Below are positions 9,255 to 19,146 of a stretch of DNA of 64,000 bases, one piece after another; the stretch's first letter is position 1, and each line of letters opens with the position of its first letter. Under the pieces are notes generated by a model, which had not been told where the DNA came from, searched no databases, and saw only the letters and a program-made list of their open reading frames with translations. The DNA is from Aeromonas dhakensis (GTDB lineage: Bacteria; Pseudomonadota; Gammaproteobacteria; Enterobacterales; Aeromonadaceae): contig NZ_CDBH01000045.1 in NCBI RefSeq assembly GCF_000820305.1, positions 248,001-312,000 of the forward strand. The letters are read 5' to 3'. A program made the translations under genes and the position numbers.

Positions 9255-11342
9255 ATGGATTTTAACAAGAACATCAAAGATGCCGAGCATGAGCTCTCCC
9301 GTCTAGCCAGGCAGAAAGAGCAGGAAGCCGCCATGCTGGAGGTGCTGCCCGTTCGCCATGAACTCAATATGGCTGCCTTTGAAAAATATATGCCCGGAAT
9401 ACATGCATTTTTCAAAGAGTATCAGCCAGTCAGACCCTTCCGATTTTTCTGCAACGAGAACGGCGTTCCAAATGTTCTTTGGCTGGACGATGACGTCTCC
9501 CTCTATGGCGATGATCCCTTTGCCGAAGCACAGGCCCAGATTGCCGAGGTGATCGAACATAGCGTATTGCAATGTATCGACTTCGTGCCTCAGTGGTATC
9601 TGGAAGGCCAGATCCATATCGCCTACAACAATGCCATCTCCGAGCTCAAGGAAAATGTGTCGCTGGAAGGTCTGCCGCTTCGCAAGGCGCTGGATGCCGA
9701 CATTCCCTTGTCCTTCATGTACGGGATCGGACTGGGTTATCAGCTGGGCTACCTGTATGAGCGGTGCCGGGTTCGGAATCTGTTTGCCTTCGAGCCCGAC
9801 CTCGATATGTTCTATGCCTCGCTCTATTGCTTCGATTGGCACAAGTTGCTCGAATACATGGATCAGGAGTCGCTGAGTCTGCACCTGTTCATCGGTGTCG
9901 ATGAACAGCTGCTGGTCGCCGACATGATGGAGGCGCTGCATCGCAAAGGGGCATTCTGGTCGGCGAGCTATTTCTCGTTTTGTCATTACCACTCACCCAA
10001 ACTGCATGCTCTGATCGACAAGGCAGAGGGCGAGTTGTATCTGCTCAAGACGGGCTGGGGCTTTTTCGATGACAATATTTATGCGCTGGCCCACAGTCAC
10101 ACCCATCTGCAGGATGGCACGCCTTTCCTGAAGCGAGAGCGGGATACCTCGCTGGTCGAGCAGGTACCGGTATTCGTGGTCGGCAATGGTCCGTCGCTGG
10201 ATCAGAGCATCGACTTCATCCGGCAGCATCAACGGCAAGCCATCATCATTGCCTGTGGCACGGCCGTCAGTGCGCTGCACAAGGCGGGCATCAAGCCGGA
10301 CATCTATGTGGCGGTGGAGCGCACCAAGAGCTCGGCGGATTTCCTGCGCATCCTCAATGCGGACGACTTTCTCAAAGATGCGGTCTTCCTCAGCGTCGAC
10401 GTGATCCACCCCGAGTGCAAGACCTTCTTCCGCAAGACGGGGCTGACCTTCAAGCCCAACGAGCCCATGTTTGCCATGCTGGTCAGCCGGTTTGGTCAGG
10501 CTTTCGAGTATGACTCCATTGAATTCTCCAACCCCTTCGTTGGCAACACCGGCCTCAATTATGCGGCGTTGCTCGGGTTCAAACAGGTATACCTGTTCGG
10601 AATCGACAATGGTTACAAATACGCAGACAAGCATCACTCAACTCTGAGTCTCTATTACAACGAGAAGAAAGAAGCCAAGTACAACGAGAATCTGAAAGAT
10701 ACTTTCCCGGCACCGGGCAATTTTGGCGGGGAAGTGCGGATCAATCATCTATTTGGCCTGGCGATCCATAACATGACGCGCGTGCTGACAAGCCATCCGG
10801 ATATGCGCTGTCTGAATTGCAGTGATGGGTCCTACATTGAAGGCGCCATCCCTCAACGGGTCGATGCCCTGCAAGTCTGCAACCCGGAGCTGGACAAGAT
10901 CGCCTTGCTTGATGAGCTGATGGCGCGCAGCTTCCAGCCGTTCGACATGGCCAGCGTGGATTTTACTGCCGCGCTCAATGTGACGTTGTTTGACGATCTG
11001 CTGGAGAAGTTGCGTACCGACTGGCGGAAGGTCAAATACGAACACAATGACATACTGGCCATGATGCAGCGTCACCACGACTATCTGCTCTATTTGCTGA
11101 TGAGCCGTGATTGCCATCTCTACCGTGTCTTGATCGGCTCGATGAACTATTTCTACGCCAACATCATCGGCTTGATGATGACCCTGATTGACGCAGCGCC
11201 TGACAAGTTCGAAGCCAAGGTGAAAGAGGCCGAGGCGATACTCGAGCGGTTCTTCGACGATGCGAAGCCGATTTATGCCGATGCCTTCCAGCGACACGAT
11301 TCCATCTACTTCGCCGGACTGGATATCTTCAAGCAGAAGTAA
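9255..11342 (+). CDS. maf-1: Motility accessory factor Maf-1, putative flagellin glycosyltransferase
   Basis: This large soluble protein (about 695 residues) belongs to the Maf/6-hydroxymethylpterin-pyrophosphokinase-like glycosyltransferase family. The core motif VGNGPSLDQSIDFI lies near residue 315, followed by IACGTAVSALHKAGIKPDIY and NPFVGNTGLNYAALLGFKQV, a Rossmann-like sugar-nucleotide fold related to sialyltransferases. Maf proteins transfer pseudaminic-acid-type nonulosonates onto flagellin Ser/Thr before export. Placement directly after the flagellins and chaperones supports that role. I start at ATG 9255; an in-frame ATG at 9237 would add six residues and overlap the previous gene. 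Sugar biosynthesis genes are not in this window. Confidence 0.92.
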   Translation: MDFNKNIKDAEHELSRLARQKEQEAAMLEVLPVRHELNMAAFEKYMPGIHAFFKEYQPVRPFRFFCNENGVPNVLWLDDDVSLYGDDPFAEAQAQIAEVIEHSVLQCIDFVPQWYLEGQIHIAYNNAISELKENVSLEGLPLRKALDADIPLSFMYGIGLGYQLGYLYERCRVRNLFAFEPDLDMFYASLYCFDWHKLLEYMDQESLSLHLFIGVDEQLLVADMMEALHRKGAFWSASYFSFCHYHSPKLHALIDKAEGELYLLKTGWGFFDDNIYALAHSHTHLQDGTPFLKRERDTSLVEQVPVFVVGNGPSLDQSIDFIRQHQRQAIIIACGTAVSALHKAGIKPDIYVAVERTKSSADFLRILNADDFLKDAVFLSVDVIHPECKTFFRKTGLTFKPNEPMFAMLVSRFGQAFEYDSIEFSNPFVGNTGLNYAALLGFKQVYLFGIDNGYKYADKHHSTLSLYYNEKKEAKYNENLKDTFPAPGNFGGEVRINHLFGLAIHNMTRVLTSHPDMRCLNCSDGSYIEGAIPQRVDALQVCNPELDKIALLDELMARSFQPFDMASVDFTAALNVTLFDDLLEKLRTDWRKVKYEHNDILAMMQRHHDYLLYLLMSRDCHLYRVLIGSMNYFYANIIGLMMTLIDAAPDKFEAKVKEAEAILERFFDDAKPIYADAFQRHDSIYFAGLDIFKQK

Positions 11343-11372
11343 CGGCTATACCTCATCACATGTTTGCTGAAT

Positions 11373-11403
11373 AAAAAACACCGGCCAACGCCGGTGTTTT
11401 TTT
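11373..11403. terminator. Bidirectional terminator between maf-1 and btuF
   Basis: Stem acaccggc / gccggtgt with loop CAAC is flanked by an A run and a T run. It serves both convergent genes. Confidence 0.9.
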
Positions 11404-11429
11404 ATTGTACAAGTGACCCGCTGCGGGCT

Positions 11430-12251
11430 TTAAAAGCTTGGTGACTGTACACCTGCGATGGCCCGGCATATCTGCTCCACCGCATTGAGTGCTCTTGGGG
11501 TGAAACGGTGCAGTTCGTCCGAATTGATGAGGCGCAGGCGCTGATGGCGGACGGCATCCACCATGGGCCACTGTTGCCAGTGGCGCAGGGCGTCAGCGTC
11601 TTGACTCCCTGCCAGGAGCAGCGCCGGATTGGTCTTGATGACCTGCTCCAGGCTGACCTGTGGATAGGGCGTGCGGGCCGCTGCCATCACGTTTTCCCCA
11701 CCGCACAACTCGATGGCCTGGGCGGGCCAGGCATTGCCGCTGACGCTGGTCAGCGGTGGATACCAGAGCTGATAGAACACCTTGATATGCTTGGGCTTGC
11801 CATAGCGCTGGCCAAGGGCGGCCAGGCGGTCGAGATAGGCATCGGCCTCGGCATTGGCGGTTTTTTCCACCCCCAATGTTTTACCCAAAGCCCGCATTTC
11901 GGTGGCAAGCGAGGCAAAGTCGGTCGGTTCTGAATAGAACACCGGGATCCCCAGCTGCTCGATGGGGACCAGCATGCGAGACTGGGCGGAGCGCCAGGCG
12001 ACGATCAGGTCGGGCTTCTGGGCCAGCAGGGCTTCCAGATTGATGCTGCGGTAGTTGGCCACCTGGGGCAGGCGTTTGACCTCGGGCGGATAATCGGAGG
12101 CATCGTCGGTAGCCACGATGCGATCGCCGGCGCCGATGGCAAACAGCAATTCGGTCAGGTGGGGGGTGAGGCTGACGATGCGTGTCGGCGTCCCGGCCAG
12201 CAGGGCTGGCGACATGCACAACAGGCAGAGCAGGGTGAGACATCTAGCCAT
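11430..12251 (-). CDS. btuF: Vitamin B12-binding periplasmic protein BtuF
   Basis: This 273-residue protein has a signal peptide ([20 protein letters not shown]) followed by the class III binding-protein fold (RIVSLTPHLTELLFAIGAGD, then YRSINLEALLAQKPDLIVAW). It captures cobalamin for the BtuCD ABC importer, which is not in this window. The start ATG at 12249-12251 overlaps the end of the preceding cobD/cbiB-like gene by eight bases, so the two are translationally coupled. A longer in-frame reading lacks a signal peptide at its start. Confidence 0.93.
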   Translation of the reverse strand: MARCLTLLCLLCMSPALLAGTPTRIVSLTPHLTELLFAIGAGDRIVATDDASDYPPEVKRLPQVANYRSINLEALLAQKPDLIVAWRSAQSRMLVPIEQLGIPVFYSEPTDFASLATEMRALGKTLGVEKTANAEADAYLDRLAALGQRYGKPKHIKVFYQLWYPPLTSVSGNAWPAQAIELCGGENVMAAARTPYPQVSLEQVIKTNPALLLAGSQDADALRHWQQWPMVDAVRHQRLRLINSDELHRFTPRALNAVEQICRAIAGVQSPSF

Positions 12252-13194
12252 GCAGGTGCTCCAGCACAGTGAGCAGCAATGCCAGCGCCAGCCAGCCCCA
12301 ACCGGCTTGTTGCAGGCGGTTGAGCAGGTGCAGGGCCGTACCGGCATCCGGCTCGGCGGCGGCGTCAAACACGGGAAAACGGAACAAGCTGCCCTGATAG
12401 TAACGGGGGCCACCGAGCTTGCAGCCCAGCGAGCCGGAGAGCAGCGCCAGCAGTATTCCCATGGCGGGGTAGGGCCAGAGCATGGCTGTACGCAACCGGC
12501 TGGCCAGCTTGCGCAGCTGGGTCAGGCACAAGGGCAGCGCCAGCAACAAGATGGCAGGGGTACACAGGGCCTGGTAGAGCACGGCGGCGGCCCGGCCAAA
12601 GTGGGCAAAGGCTGGCAGTTTCGGGCTCCAGCCCTGGTTCATCAGCTGGGCGAGGCGCCACATCAGGGCCCCCTGTACACCCGCCAGGGCGAACCCCAGC
12701 AGAGGGCCGGCCCACTGTCCTATCAGGCGCAGGGCGCAGCTTTCGCTGACCGCCTTGGCAAGCCCCATCAGGGAGAGTTTACCTGTATCTCGTCTGAGCC
12801 AGGGGGCCGCCTGCAACCGGGCCACCACCAGGGTATCCTGGTCTGTCAGCGCGCGAGTGGCGCGGGCCAGCTCCCGCAGCGGACGCGATTCCAGCATCAG
12901 CAGCAGAAACAGCAGATCGAACAGCGGCTCCGAGAGCGAGAGATTGCGCACCGCCCAGAGTCCGGCGGCGCAAGGCAGCCAGACAATCAGCATGGCCAGC
13001 AGACCGGCCTGCAATTGCTGACCGGGGGCGCCATCGGGGCGACACACCTTGTGACCCAGCCGGGTCAGCAGTGGCACAACGGCGGAGAGCCGATAGTGGG
13101 CCGGCCAGGGCACGATGGCCTCCAGCAGGGCGGCCCCGAGCAAGATGGCCGCCGGAGTGGCGGCCATCTGTTCCAGTGTGGTGAGTGGGATCAC
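12244..13194 (-). CDS. CobD/CbiB-family adenosylcobinamide-phosphate synthase-like membrane protein
   Basis: This 316-residue inner-membrane protein has several hydrophobic segments and the CbiB-like early motif [20 protein letters not shown]. The family joins an aminopropanol linker to adenosylcobyric acid; the diverged Vibrio and Aeromonas forms near btuF are less well understood and may act in cobinamide salvage. It starts with GTG, whose GTGA overlaps the stop of mtnN, and it ends inside the btuF start. The arrangement mtnN-cobD-btuF therefore looks like one operon. Confidence 0.85.
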   Translation of the reverse strand: MIPLTTLEQMAATPAAILLGAALLEAIVPWPAHYRLSAVVPLLTRLGHKVCRPDGAPGQQLQAGLLAMLIVWLPCAAGLWAVRNLSLSEPLFDLLFLLLMLESRPLRELARATRALTDQDTLVVARLQAAPWLRRDTGKLSLMGLAKAVSESCALRLIGQWAGPLLGFALAGVQGALMWRLAQLMNQGWSPKLPAFAHFGRAAAVLYQALCTPAILLLALPLCLTQLRKLASRLRTAMLWPYPAMGILLALLSGSLGCKLGGPRYYQGSLFRFPVFDAAAEPDAGTALHLLNRLQQAGWGWLALALLLTVLEHLHG

Positions 13195-13883
13195 AGCTTG
13201 CCGAGCATCTTGATGATCACTTCGGCAGAGTGCTTGCCGGCCACCTCGATGAAGGCATCGAAGGATTCAACCTGTTCCTTGCCGGCGATGTCGGACATGG
13301 CACGCACCACCAGATAGGGCACCTTGAACATGTGGCACACCTGGCCGATGGCTGCCCCTTCCATCTCGACCGCCAGCATCTGCGGGAAATCGGCGCGGGC
13401 CTTGGCGATGGCGTCCGGCTTGCACATGAACTGATCGCCGGTGCAGATGAGGCCGACTTTGGTCTGATGCTTGCCCTGCTCGGCGATGCAAGTCTGGGCG
13501 ACGGCGATGAGCCGCTCGTCGCAGGGGAAGGCGGCAGGCTGCTGCGCCATCTGGCCCATCTCGTAGCCAAAGGCGGTCACGTCTACATCGTGGAAGCGCA
13601 TCTCGCTGGCGATCACCACGTCACCGATATGCAGGTCCTGGGCAAAGCCGCCGGCAGAGCCGGTGTTGATGACGCAGTCGGGGGCGAATTTTTCCAGCAG
13701 CAGGCTGGTGGCAACGCTGGCGGCAACTTTACCGATGCCGGAGCGGGTAAGGATCACCTCCTTGCCTGCCAGGGTGCCCTGATAGAACTCGCAGCCGCCC
13801 AGTTGCAGGGTGGTCGGGTTGCTCATCTGGCTGCGCAGCAGGGCCACTTCCTGTTCCATGGCGCCGATAATACCTACTTTCAT
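13191..13883 (-). CDS. mtnN: 5'-methylthioadenosine/S-adenosylhomocysteine nucleosidase MtnN (Pfs)
   Basis: This 230-residue enzyme starts [20 protein letters not shown], the family signature. The catalytic Glu is in [13 protein letters not shown] and the active-site Asp in [12 protein letters not shown]. It hydrolyses methylthioadenosine, S-adenosylhomocysteine and 5'-deoxyadenosine, feeding methionine salvage and AI-2 precursor formation. I choose the second of two adjacent ATGs because GAGGTGA lies at better spacing. The 5'-deoxyadenosine activity would also relieve product inhibition of radical-SAM enzymes such as RlmN and the sulfatase maturase encoded in this window. Confidence 0.96.
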   Translation of the reverse strand: MKVGIIGAMEQEVALLRSQMSNPTTLQLGGCEFYQGTLAGKEVILTRSGIGKVAASVATSLLLEKFAPDCVINTGSAGGFAQDLHIGDVVIASEMRFHDVDVTAFGYEMGQMAQQPAAFPCDERLIAVAQTCIAEQGKHQTKVGLICTGDQFMCKPDAIAKARADFPQMLAVEMEGAAIGQVCHMFKVPYLVVRAMSDIAGKEQVESFDAFIEVAGKHSAEVIIKMLGKL

Positions 13884-13990
13884 CACTCACCTCGTCTTGA
13901 TGGCCAGTTGGCCGAATAAGTTGTTGTGGATCATAACAAAAGTTGGCGATGGCGCCGAGCATTCCGATGCTGGCGGGTGGGAATGTCCAC

Positions 13991-14749
13991 TCAAGGGTAG
14001 CGCTCGGCCAATCTGGCCAGCTCGCCGCGGTCCGCCAACCGTTGCAGGGTGTTGGTAAACAGGGCCAGCCGGGCAGGGGAGGTGCGCTGGTAAAACAGAA
14101 TGTAGAAGGGGATGGTCTCCATGGCGACGGGGAGGATGCGGATCTGGTCGCTCAGGTGATGGCGCAGCAGATCGGCTTCGATACCGGGTGAGCGGTAGTA
14201 GACGAAGCGTCCGCGCTTCATCAGCAGCTTGTCGTAGTTGGCGGCGCTGCTGCTCCCGCCGCTGTCGATGATGAGCCCCTGTATGGCCTGCAGCCGTTCG
14301 ATGGCGCCACTGCCGTGATTGACGAGGATGATCCCCGCATTACCCAGGGCCCTGACGTCGTCCCAGTGGTGGATATCGACCGGGTCGTCGCTGCGCACCG
14401 CCAGGTGGTAGCGTACGGTGAAGATGGGGGGCTGCAGATAGAGGAAGTGGTTGCGGCGGACCGGGTTGTCGCCCACGCCGCAGAGGAAGTCGAGCTGGCC
14501 GAAGCGCACCCGTTTTTCCAGCCGCTTGAGGGGGATAAAGTGCTGATCCCCCTCGATGCGCAGGGCAGGCTCCTGTTGCTCCATCAATCGAAACAGTTCG
14601 ACGCAGAGCCCCCCGATGCGGCCATCCGCCATCTGGGTGTATTTGGGAGCGGACTCGGGCTGCGCCGCCGTGCGATAGATTTCGGTGGCGTTGACGGCCC
14701 GCTGAGTGACTGCCAGCAGACAACCCAGCACCATCACCCGGAATGTCAT
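13991..14749 (-). CDS. Periplasmic substrate-binding protein, amino-acid type (SBP_bac_3-like)
   Basis: This 252-residue protein has an N-terminal signal sequence (MTFRVMVLGCLLAV, processed near VNA). The mature part is a type II periplasmic-binding fold (GGLCVELFRLMEQQE, GQLDFLCGVGDNP, YYRSPGIEADLL). No permease or ATPase gene is adjacent, so it is an orphan of the kind common in Aeromonas, Vibrio and Shewanella, where such proteins may act with distant transporters or as sensors. The ligand cannot be told. Confidence 0.8.
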   Translation of the reverse strand: MTFRVMVLGCLLAVTQRAVNATEIYRTAAQPESAPKYTQMADGRIGGLCVELFRLMEQQEPALRIEGDQHFIPLKRLEKRVRFGQLDFLCGVGDNPVRRNHFLYLQPPIFTVRYHLAVRSDDPVDIHHWDDVRALGNAGIILVNHGSGAIERLQAIQGLIIDSGGSSSAANYDKLLMKRGRFVYYRSPGIEADLLRHHLSDQIRILPVAMETIPFYILFYQRTSPARLALFTNTLQRLADRGELARLAERYP

Positions 14750-14843
14750 GTCATGCTGGCCCTCGATGTGTGGGAAAATGCGACGTTGCCTGCGGATGTC
14801 GCGGCGCTAGTGCTGAAACATTACGCCATATATCAGAACCTTA

Positions 14844-15776
14844 TCAACCAAGTGCCGTATCCAGGGTCATCATCAGCGCAAACCCGGCCATCAGGCCCAG
14901 GGTGGCGTGAGTCTGGTGGCCGTTGCGGTGCGTTTCCGGGATCACCTCGTGGGAGACCACGAACAGCATCGCGCCGGCGGCCAGCCCGAGGCCGATGGGA
15001 TAGGCGATGGCCATCCCGCTGGAGAGGCCGACGCCGAGCAGGGCCCCGAGCGGTTCGAGCAGGCCGCTGCCGATGGCGACCAGCACGGCCATGCCGGGGC
15101 GAAAACCGGCCGCGCACATGGCGAGTGCCACCGCCAGCCCTTCCGGAATGTCCTGCAACGCGATGGCGGTGGTGAGCGGCAGGCCCACCGACATGTCTCC
15201 CTGCGAGAAGCTCACCCCGATGGCCATTCCCTCCGGCAGGTTGTGCAGGGCGATGGCAAACACGAACAGCCAGACCCGGGAGCAGCTCTCGTGACCGGGG
15301 CCGCAGGGGCCGGTCTTGTCGTGTTCATGGGGGGTGAATTGATCGAGCCCCAACATCAGGAGTACCCCGAGGGTCATGCCTGTCACCACCACGGCGGCGG
15401 CGAGAAAGCCGTTGCCAGTGATCCCCTCTGCCGCCTCGAGCCCCGGCAGCAGCAGGGAGAAGGCGCTGGCTGCCAGCATCATGCCGGCGGCAAAGCCCAG
15501 CATGCTGTCTTCTACCCGTTGCGGAACCGAGCGCAGAAAAAGGGCGGGCAGGGCGCCAAGTGAGGTGGCGGCAAAGCCGGCCAGGCCGCCGATAAGGCCA
15601 TAGCGGACGCCAGGGCTGATGTCGCCGGCGGCCAGCATCACCAGGCTTTGCAGCAGCAACAGCACGACGGCCGCCAGAGCAACGAACAGGCCGATGGCGA
15701 TCACCGGGCGTGCCCGCAGCTGCTCGCGCAGCTGGGCTGACCAAGAGGAAAGGGGCAGGGCTGACGCGTTATCCAT
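14844..15776 (-). CDS. ZIP-family divalent metal transporter
   Basis: This 310-residue inner-membrane protein carries the ZIP signature in segment IV (FAIALHNLPEGMAIGVSFSQ) and a second metal-site helix (AIALQDIPEGLAVALA). A cytoplasmic loop near residue 150 contains HEHDKTGPCGPGHESC, a plausible metal-binding stretch. ZIP proteins move Zn2+, Fe2+ or Mn2+ into the cytoplasm. The start at 15774-15776 is preceded by GAGAGGTGA; an upstream in-frame start adds a non-hydrophobic tail. It is larger than E. coli ZupT (257 residues) because of an extra N-terminal membrane segment. Specificity is unknown. Confidence 0.88.
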   Translation of the reverse strand: MDNASALPLSSWSAQLREQLRARPVIAIGLFVALAAVVLLLLQSLVMLAAGDISPGVRYGLIGGLAGFAATSLGALPALFLRSVPQRVEDSMLGFAAGMMLAASAFSLLLPGLEAAEGITGNGFLAAAVVVTGMTLGVLLMLGLDQFTPHEHDKTGPCGPGHESCSRVWLFVFAIALHNLPEGMAIGVSFSQGDMSVGLPLTTAIALQDIPEGLAVALAMCAAGFRPGMAVLVAIGSGLLEPLGALLGVGLSSGMAIAYPIGLGLAAGAMLFVVSHEVIPETHRNGHQTHATLGLMAGFALMMTLDTALG

Positions 15777-16153
15777 GAAGATCACCTCTCTTGCTTGACG
15801 GCAGGAATGGCGCGGCGCCATCCGGGGACTCTTGCATTACAGCGAGCCGGGCCTCACTTGTCCATGCCGGGGCATCGATTGCATTCATCGGCTAACTATT
15901 TGAAATGATTTGGTCGTCTTGAATAGTTTGTGACGAAGATCCGGTTGTATGGAAAAACAACTTGCTTTGTTGCGGCGAAAGCTGGTGAAGGAGTAGGCAG
16001 GTTTGTGGTAAAGTGCCGCCCTCGCGAAACCCACCCTTCCCTTGGTCTTTCGCAACGTCCCATCTCCCGTCAGGAAAGCCCGGGTTACCAGTTCATACGG
16101 ATGTGATCGCCACTGTGCACCTGCTTGTCAGCAGTCGAGGATCACCAGCCACC
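15777..16153. other. Divergent promoter region, ZIP transporter / chemoreceptor
   Basis: I see no complete sigma-28 or sigma-70 promoter here. The string GGTAAAGTGCC near 16007 resembles a sigma-28 -35 element but has no matching -10. Confidence 0.4.
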
Positions 16154-17785
16154 ATGTTTTACAAAAATCTGTCTATCGGCAAAAAGATTGCCGTGGTCTT
16201 TGCGGTCATTGCCGCCGTCAACGTGATATTCGGTATTTTTCTCTCCAGCGAACTGCGCGGCGTGCGCGATCGCGTGTTGAATTTTACCGATTCCACCCTG
16301 CCGAGCGTGCTCTCGGTCGAGAACCTGCTCTACGACGTGTCCTACGTGCGCCGCGCCCAGTTTGCCCTGCTGATGGTGGATGACGCCACCGATCTGCAGG
16401 CGCGTCGCGGCCGGATCCAGGCCAGTGTCCAGAAAGTCGAGCAGGCCTTCCGGGGCTATGAGGCCACGGTCGGTGCCGCCCATGAGCGTCAGGTGTTCAA
16501 CGGCGCCAAGCAGGCGTGGCAACGCTACCTGAACTCGGTCAATCTGGTGGATCAACTGCTGGCACAGGGCCAGCTGGAGCAGGCCAAGGTGCAGCTGTTC
16601 CAGTCCAACCCCATTTATGGCGAGCTGGAGCAGGCGGTCAACGGCCTGGTGGAAGTGAACCTCGGTTTCGTCAAAGAGAACCGCGGCAGCCTGCTTGACA
16701 GCGTCAACATGGTGACCAGTTTTGCCATGGTGAGCATCGGCAGCCTGCTGCTGTTCATGGTGGCCATGACCTGGTTCCTGACCCGCCAGATCTGCCTGCC
16801 GCTGCAGGCCGTGGTGGCCCAGGCCAACGCCATCGCCGCCGGCGATCTGACCCATCAGCTGGATCGCCAGCACATCGGTCGTGACGAGCTGGGCATGCTG
16901 GCCAAGGCGTCTCTCAAGATGCAGGACAACCTGCGCGGTCTGATTGAAGAGGTTGTGGCGGCCGTGACCCAGCTGGGCGCCGCCATCGAAGAGGTGAGCG
17001 CCGTCTCCGAGCAGTCGGCACAGGGGATCCAGAGCCAGCAGCAGGAGATATCGCTGGTTGCCACCGCCATGGCCCAGATGAAGGCCACCGTGGCCGATGT
17101 GGCAGGCAACACCGAGACGGCGTCTGAATCGGCCAGCTCCGCCAATGCCCTAGCACGCCGCGGTAATCAGGATGTGCAGAGCTCGCTGATGGCCATCACC
17201 CGGGTTGCCGAGGAGATCGAGCAGGCCGGTACCCTGGTCACCGAACTGGAGCGTGAATCCGCCCAGATCAACGTGGTAGTGGACGTGATCCGCGGCATCG
17301 CCGATCAGACCAACCTGCTGGCGCTCAACGCCGCCATCGAGGCGGCTCGAGCCGGCGAGCAGGGTCGTGGCTTTGCGGTGGTGGCCGACGAGGTGCGTAC
17401 CCTGGCGGGTCGCACCCAGGCGTCCACCGGCGAGATCGTCGCCATCATCGAAACCCTGCAGGCCCGTTCCAACCAGGCCAAAGAGGTGACCGGCCAGAGC
17501 TGCGAGATGATCCGCCAGTGCGTGGAGCAAAGCGAGCAGACCAGCGACGGCATCCAGCAAATCGAGGAGGCGGTCGCCCAGATCGCCGACATGGCCATTC
17601 AGATCGCCAGTGCCTGCGGCGAGCAGGACGCGGTCTCCGATGAGCTGGGTCGCAACGTGGAGCGGATCAACGAATCCTCCAACGAGGTCGCTGTTGGGGC
17701 CGATCATACCGCCCGTGCCTGCCTGGAGCTGAGCCAGCTGGCTGCCGGTCTGCGTCAGACCATAGGCCGCTTCCGCCTGGCGTAA
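16154..17785 (+). CDS. Methyl-accepting chemotaxis protein
   Basis: The 543-residue receptor starts [20 protein letters not shown], with a first membrane helix at about 10-30. A four-helix-bundle type periplasmic sensor follows (about 31-190). The second membrane helix lies near 193-213, then HAMP ([20 protein letters not shown]). The cytoplasmic signalling hairpin tip is [20 protein letters not shown], which contacts CheA and CheW. No C-terminal CheR-docking pentapeptide is present. The ligand is unknown. Upstream in-frame codons back to 16013 lack membrane character, so ATG 16154 is preferred. Confidence 0.93.
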   Translation: MFYKNLSIGKKIAVVFAVIAAVNVIFGIFLSSELRGVRDRVLNFTDSTLPSVLSVENLLYDVSYVRRAQFALLMVDDATDLQARRGRIQASVQKVEQAFRGYEATVGAAHERQVFNGAKQAWQRYLNSVNLVDQLLAQGQLEQAKVQLFQSNPIYGELEQAVNGLVEVNLGFVKENRGSLLDSVNMVTSFAMVSIGSLLLFMVAMTWFLTRQICLPLQAVVAQANAIAAGDLTHQLDRQHIGRDELGMLAKASLKMQDNLRGLIEEVVAAVTQLGAAIEEVSAVSEQSAQGIQSQQQEISLVATAMAQMKATVADVAGNTETASESASSANALARRGNQDVQSSLMAITRVAEEIEQAGTLVTELERESAQINVVVDVIRGIADQTNLLALNAAIEAARAGEQGRGFAVVADEVRTLAGRTQASTGEIVAIIETLQARSNQAKEVTGQSCEMIRQCVEQSEQTSDGIQQIEEAVAQIADMAIQIASACGEQDAVSDELGRNVERINESSNEVAVGADHTARACLELSQLAAGLRQTIGRFRLA

Positions 17786-17837
17786 TAGCTGTATCGGCAC
17801 CAGACAGGGTGCCGTGTCATGGCCTGTTGCTGCAGGC

Positions 17838-17876
17838 AAACAGTCAACCCGGCTTCGGCCGGGTTGACTGTTTTTG
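17838..17876 (+). terminator. Strong terminator after the chemoreceptor gene
   Basis: A perfect 13-bp stem (17841-17853 with 17858-17870) closed by a TTCG tetraloop is followed by TTTTTGTT. Confidence 0.92.
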
Positions 17877-17879
17877 TTG

Positions 17880-18091
17880 GTCCGTCATTTCAAGGCATGA
17901 GCACAGGGATGGTTCACGACTCTTGGCCTGCTGCTGGGATCGGGGATTGACGCCGCACAAGGCGACAGTGACGTTCAGCGAGCTCGCCAGTCGGGACAGC
18001 GCTGGCCATGAGGGGCAGAGGAGCGATGGCAATGCGCATTGGCAGGGATTTGCTTGTCAGCGTCGATGGGCTGATGGTCATGAAAAGGTCA
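17880..18091. other. Gene-free spacer
   Basis: About 210 bp separate two terminators. I see no open frame with a start signal, no promoter and no repeat. Confidence 0.5.
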
Positions 18092-18118
18092 TAAAAAACC
18101 CGGCCTGAGCCGGGTTTT
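18092..18118 (-). terminator. suhB terminator
   Basis: Stem aacccggc / gccgggtt with loop CTGA. On the minus strand the A run at 18093-18098 becomes the U tract. Confidence 0.85.
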
Positions 18119-18140
18119 GATGAGTGCGGGTAGTGCTGGC

Positions 18141-18944
18141 TTACTTGGCCAGGGATTCCGGCAGCTCTTCGCGGATCTTGCCCAGCATCTCTTTCAGGAC
18201 GCGAGGGTTGGCCACCACGATGTTGCCGGAGTTCTCGTAGTTGTGACCACCGACGAAGTCGGTGACGATAGCGCCAGCCTCTTTGGCCAGCAGCTCACCG
18301 GCAGCGGTATCCCAGGGCTTGAGGCCGATTTCCCAGAAACCGTCGACGCGACCGGCAGCCACATAGGCCAGATCCAGCGCGGCGGAGCCGGCACGACGGA
18401 TGTCGGCACACTCGATGAACATGCTCTGGAACATCTTCAGGTACGGCTCGATGTGGTGCTTCTGCTTGAACGGGAAACCGGTGGCCAGGATGGTGCCGGC
18501 CAGCTCTTTGGCCTTGCCGACACGGATGCGGTAGCCATTCAGCTGGGCGCCGCTGCCACGGGTGGCAGTGAACAGCTCGTCACGGATCGGATCGTAGATC
18601 ACGGCTTGTTCGGTCTTGCCCTTGACGCGCAGGGCGATGGAGACGGCAAAGTGCGGAATGCCTTTGACCAGGTTGGTCGTGCCATCCAGTGGGTCAATGA
18701 TCCATTGGTAGTCCGGATTGGTACCGGCAATCTCACCAGACTCTTCAGCCACGATGCTGTGTTCCGGGTAAGATTTTTTGATGGTGTGAATGATGGCCGC
18801 TTCGGCTTCACGGTCAACGTTGGTCACGAAGTCATTGCTGCCCTTCTGGATAACCTCGATGTTCTCGGGTTGAGAAAAGGCTTTTACTACTACTTGACCG
18901 GCGTTGCGCGCAGCGCGCACGGCGATATTCAGCATCGGATGCAT
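18141..18944 (-). CDS. suhB: Inositol-1-monophosphatase / Nus factor SuhB
   Basis: The 267 residues equal E. coli SuhB in length. The metal and phosphatase motif WIIDPLDGTTNLVKGIPHFA and the C-terminal KPWDTAAGELLAKEAG are intact, so Mg2+-dependent inositol monophosphatase activity is expected. In E. coli SuhB is also part of the rRNA antitermination complex. The gene stands alone between its own promoter and terminator. Confidence 0.96.
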   Translation of the reverse strand: MHPMLNIAVRAARNAGQVVVKAFSQPENIEVIQKGSNDFVTNVDREAEAAIIHTIKKSYPEHSIVAEESGEIAGTNPDYQWIIDPLDGTTNLVKGIPHFAVSIALRVKGKTEQAVIYDPIRDELFTATRGSGAQLNGYRIRVGKAKELAGTILATGFPFKQKHHIEPYLKMFQSMFIECADIRRAGSAALDLAYVAAGRVDGFWEIGLKPWDTAAGELLAKEAGAIVTDFVGGHNYENSGNIVVANPRVLKEMLGKIREELPESLAK

Positions 18945-18991
18945 AGGTTCACCACTGGATGTTAAAGAACGGGGGAATAAAAGGACGCGGT

Positions 18992-19019
18992 ATCATACCA
19001 GTCTTTTCGACAATGGCAA
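18992..19019 (-). promoter_or_regulatory. suhB promoter
   Basis: On the minus strand, TTGCCA (19019-19014) and an extended -10, TGG-TATGAT (TATGAT at 18997-18992), are spaced 16 bp. The start site would be near 18985, giving a leader of about 40 nt. Confidence 0.65.
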
Positions 19020-19146
19020 CTGTTATACGTTATCGCTCCGGCCTTGGCGACTGCCAGATCTGACGGCTCCAATATAGGCTCTTTTTGGTCTAGTCTTATG
19101 GGCAGCAGCCGAATAACAGGCTGCCTTGAGCATAGGGACGTGGATC

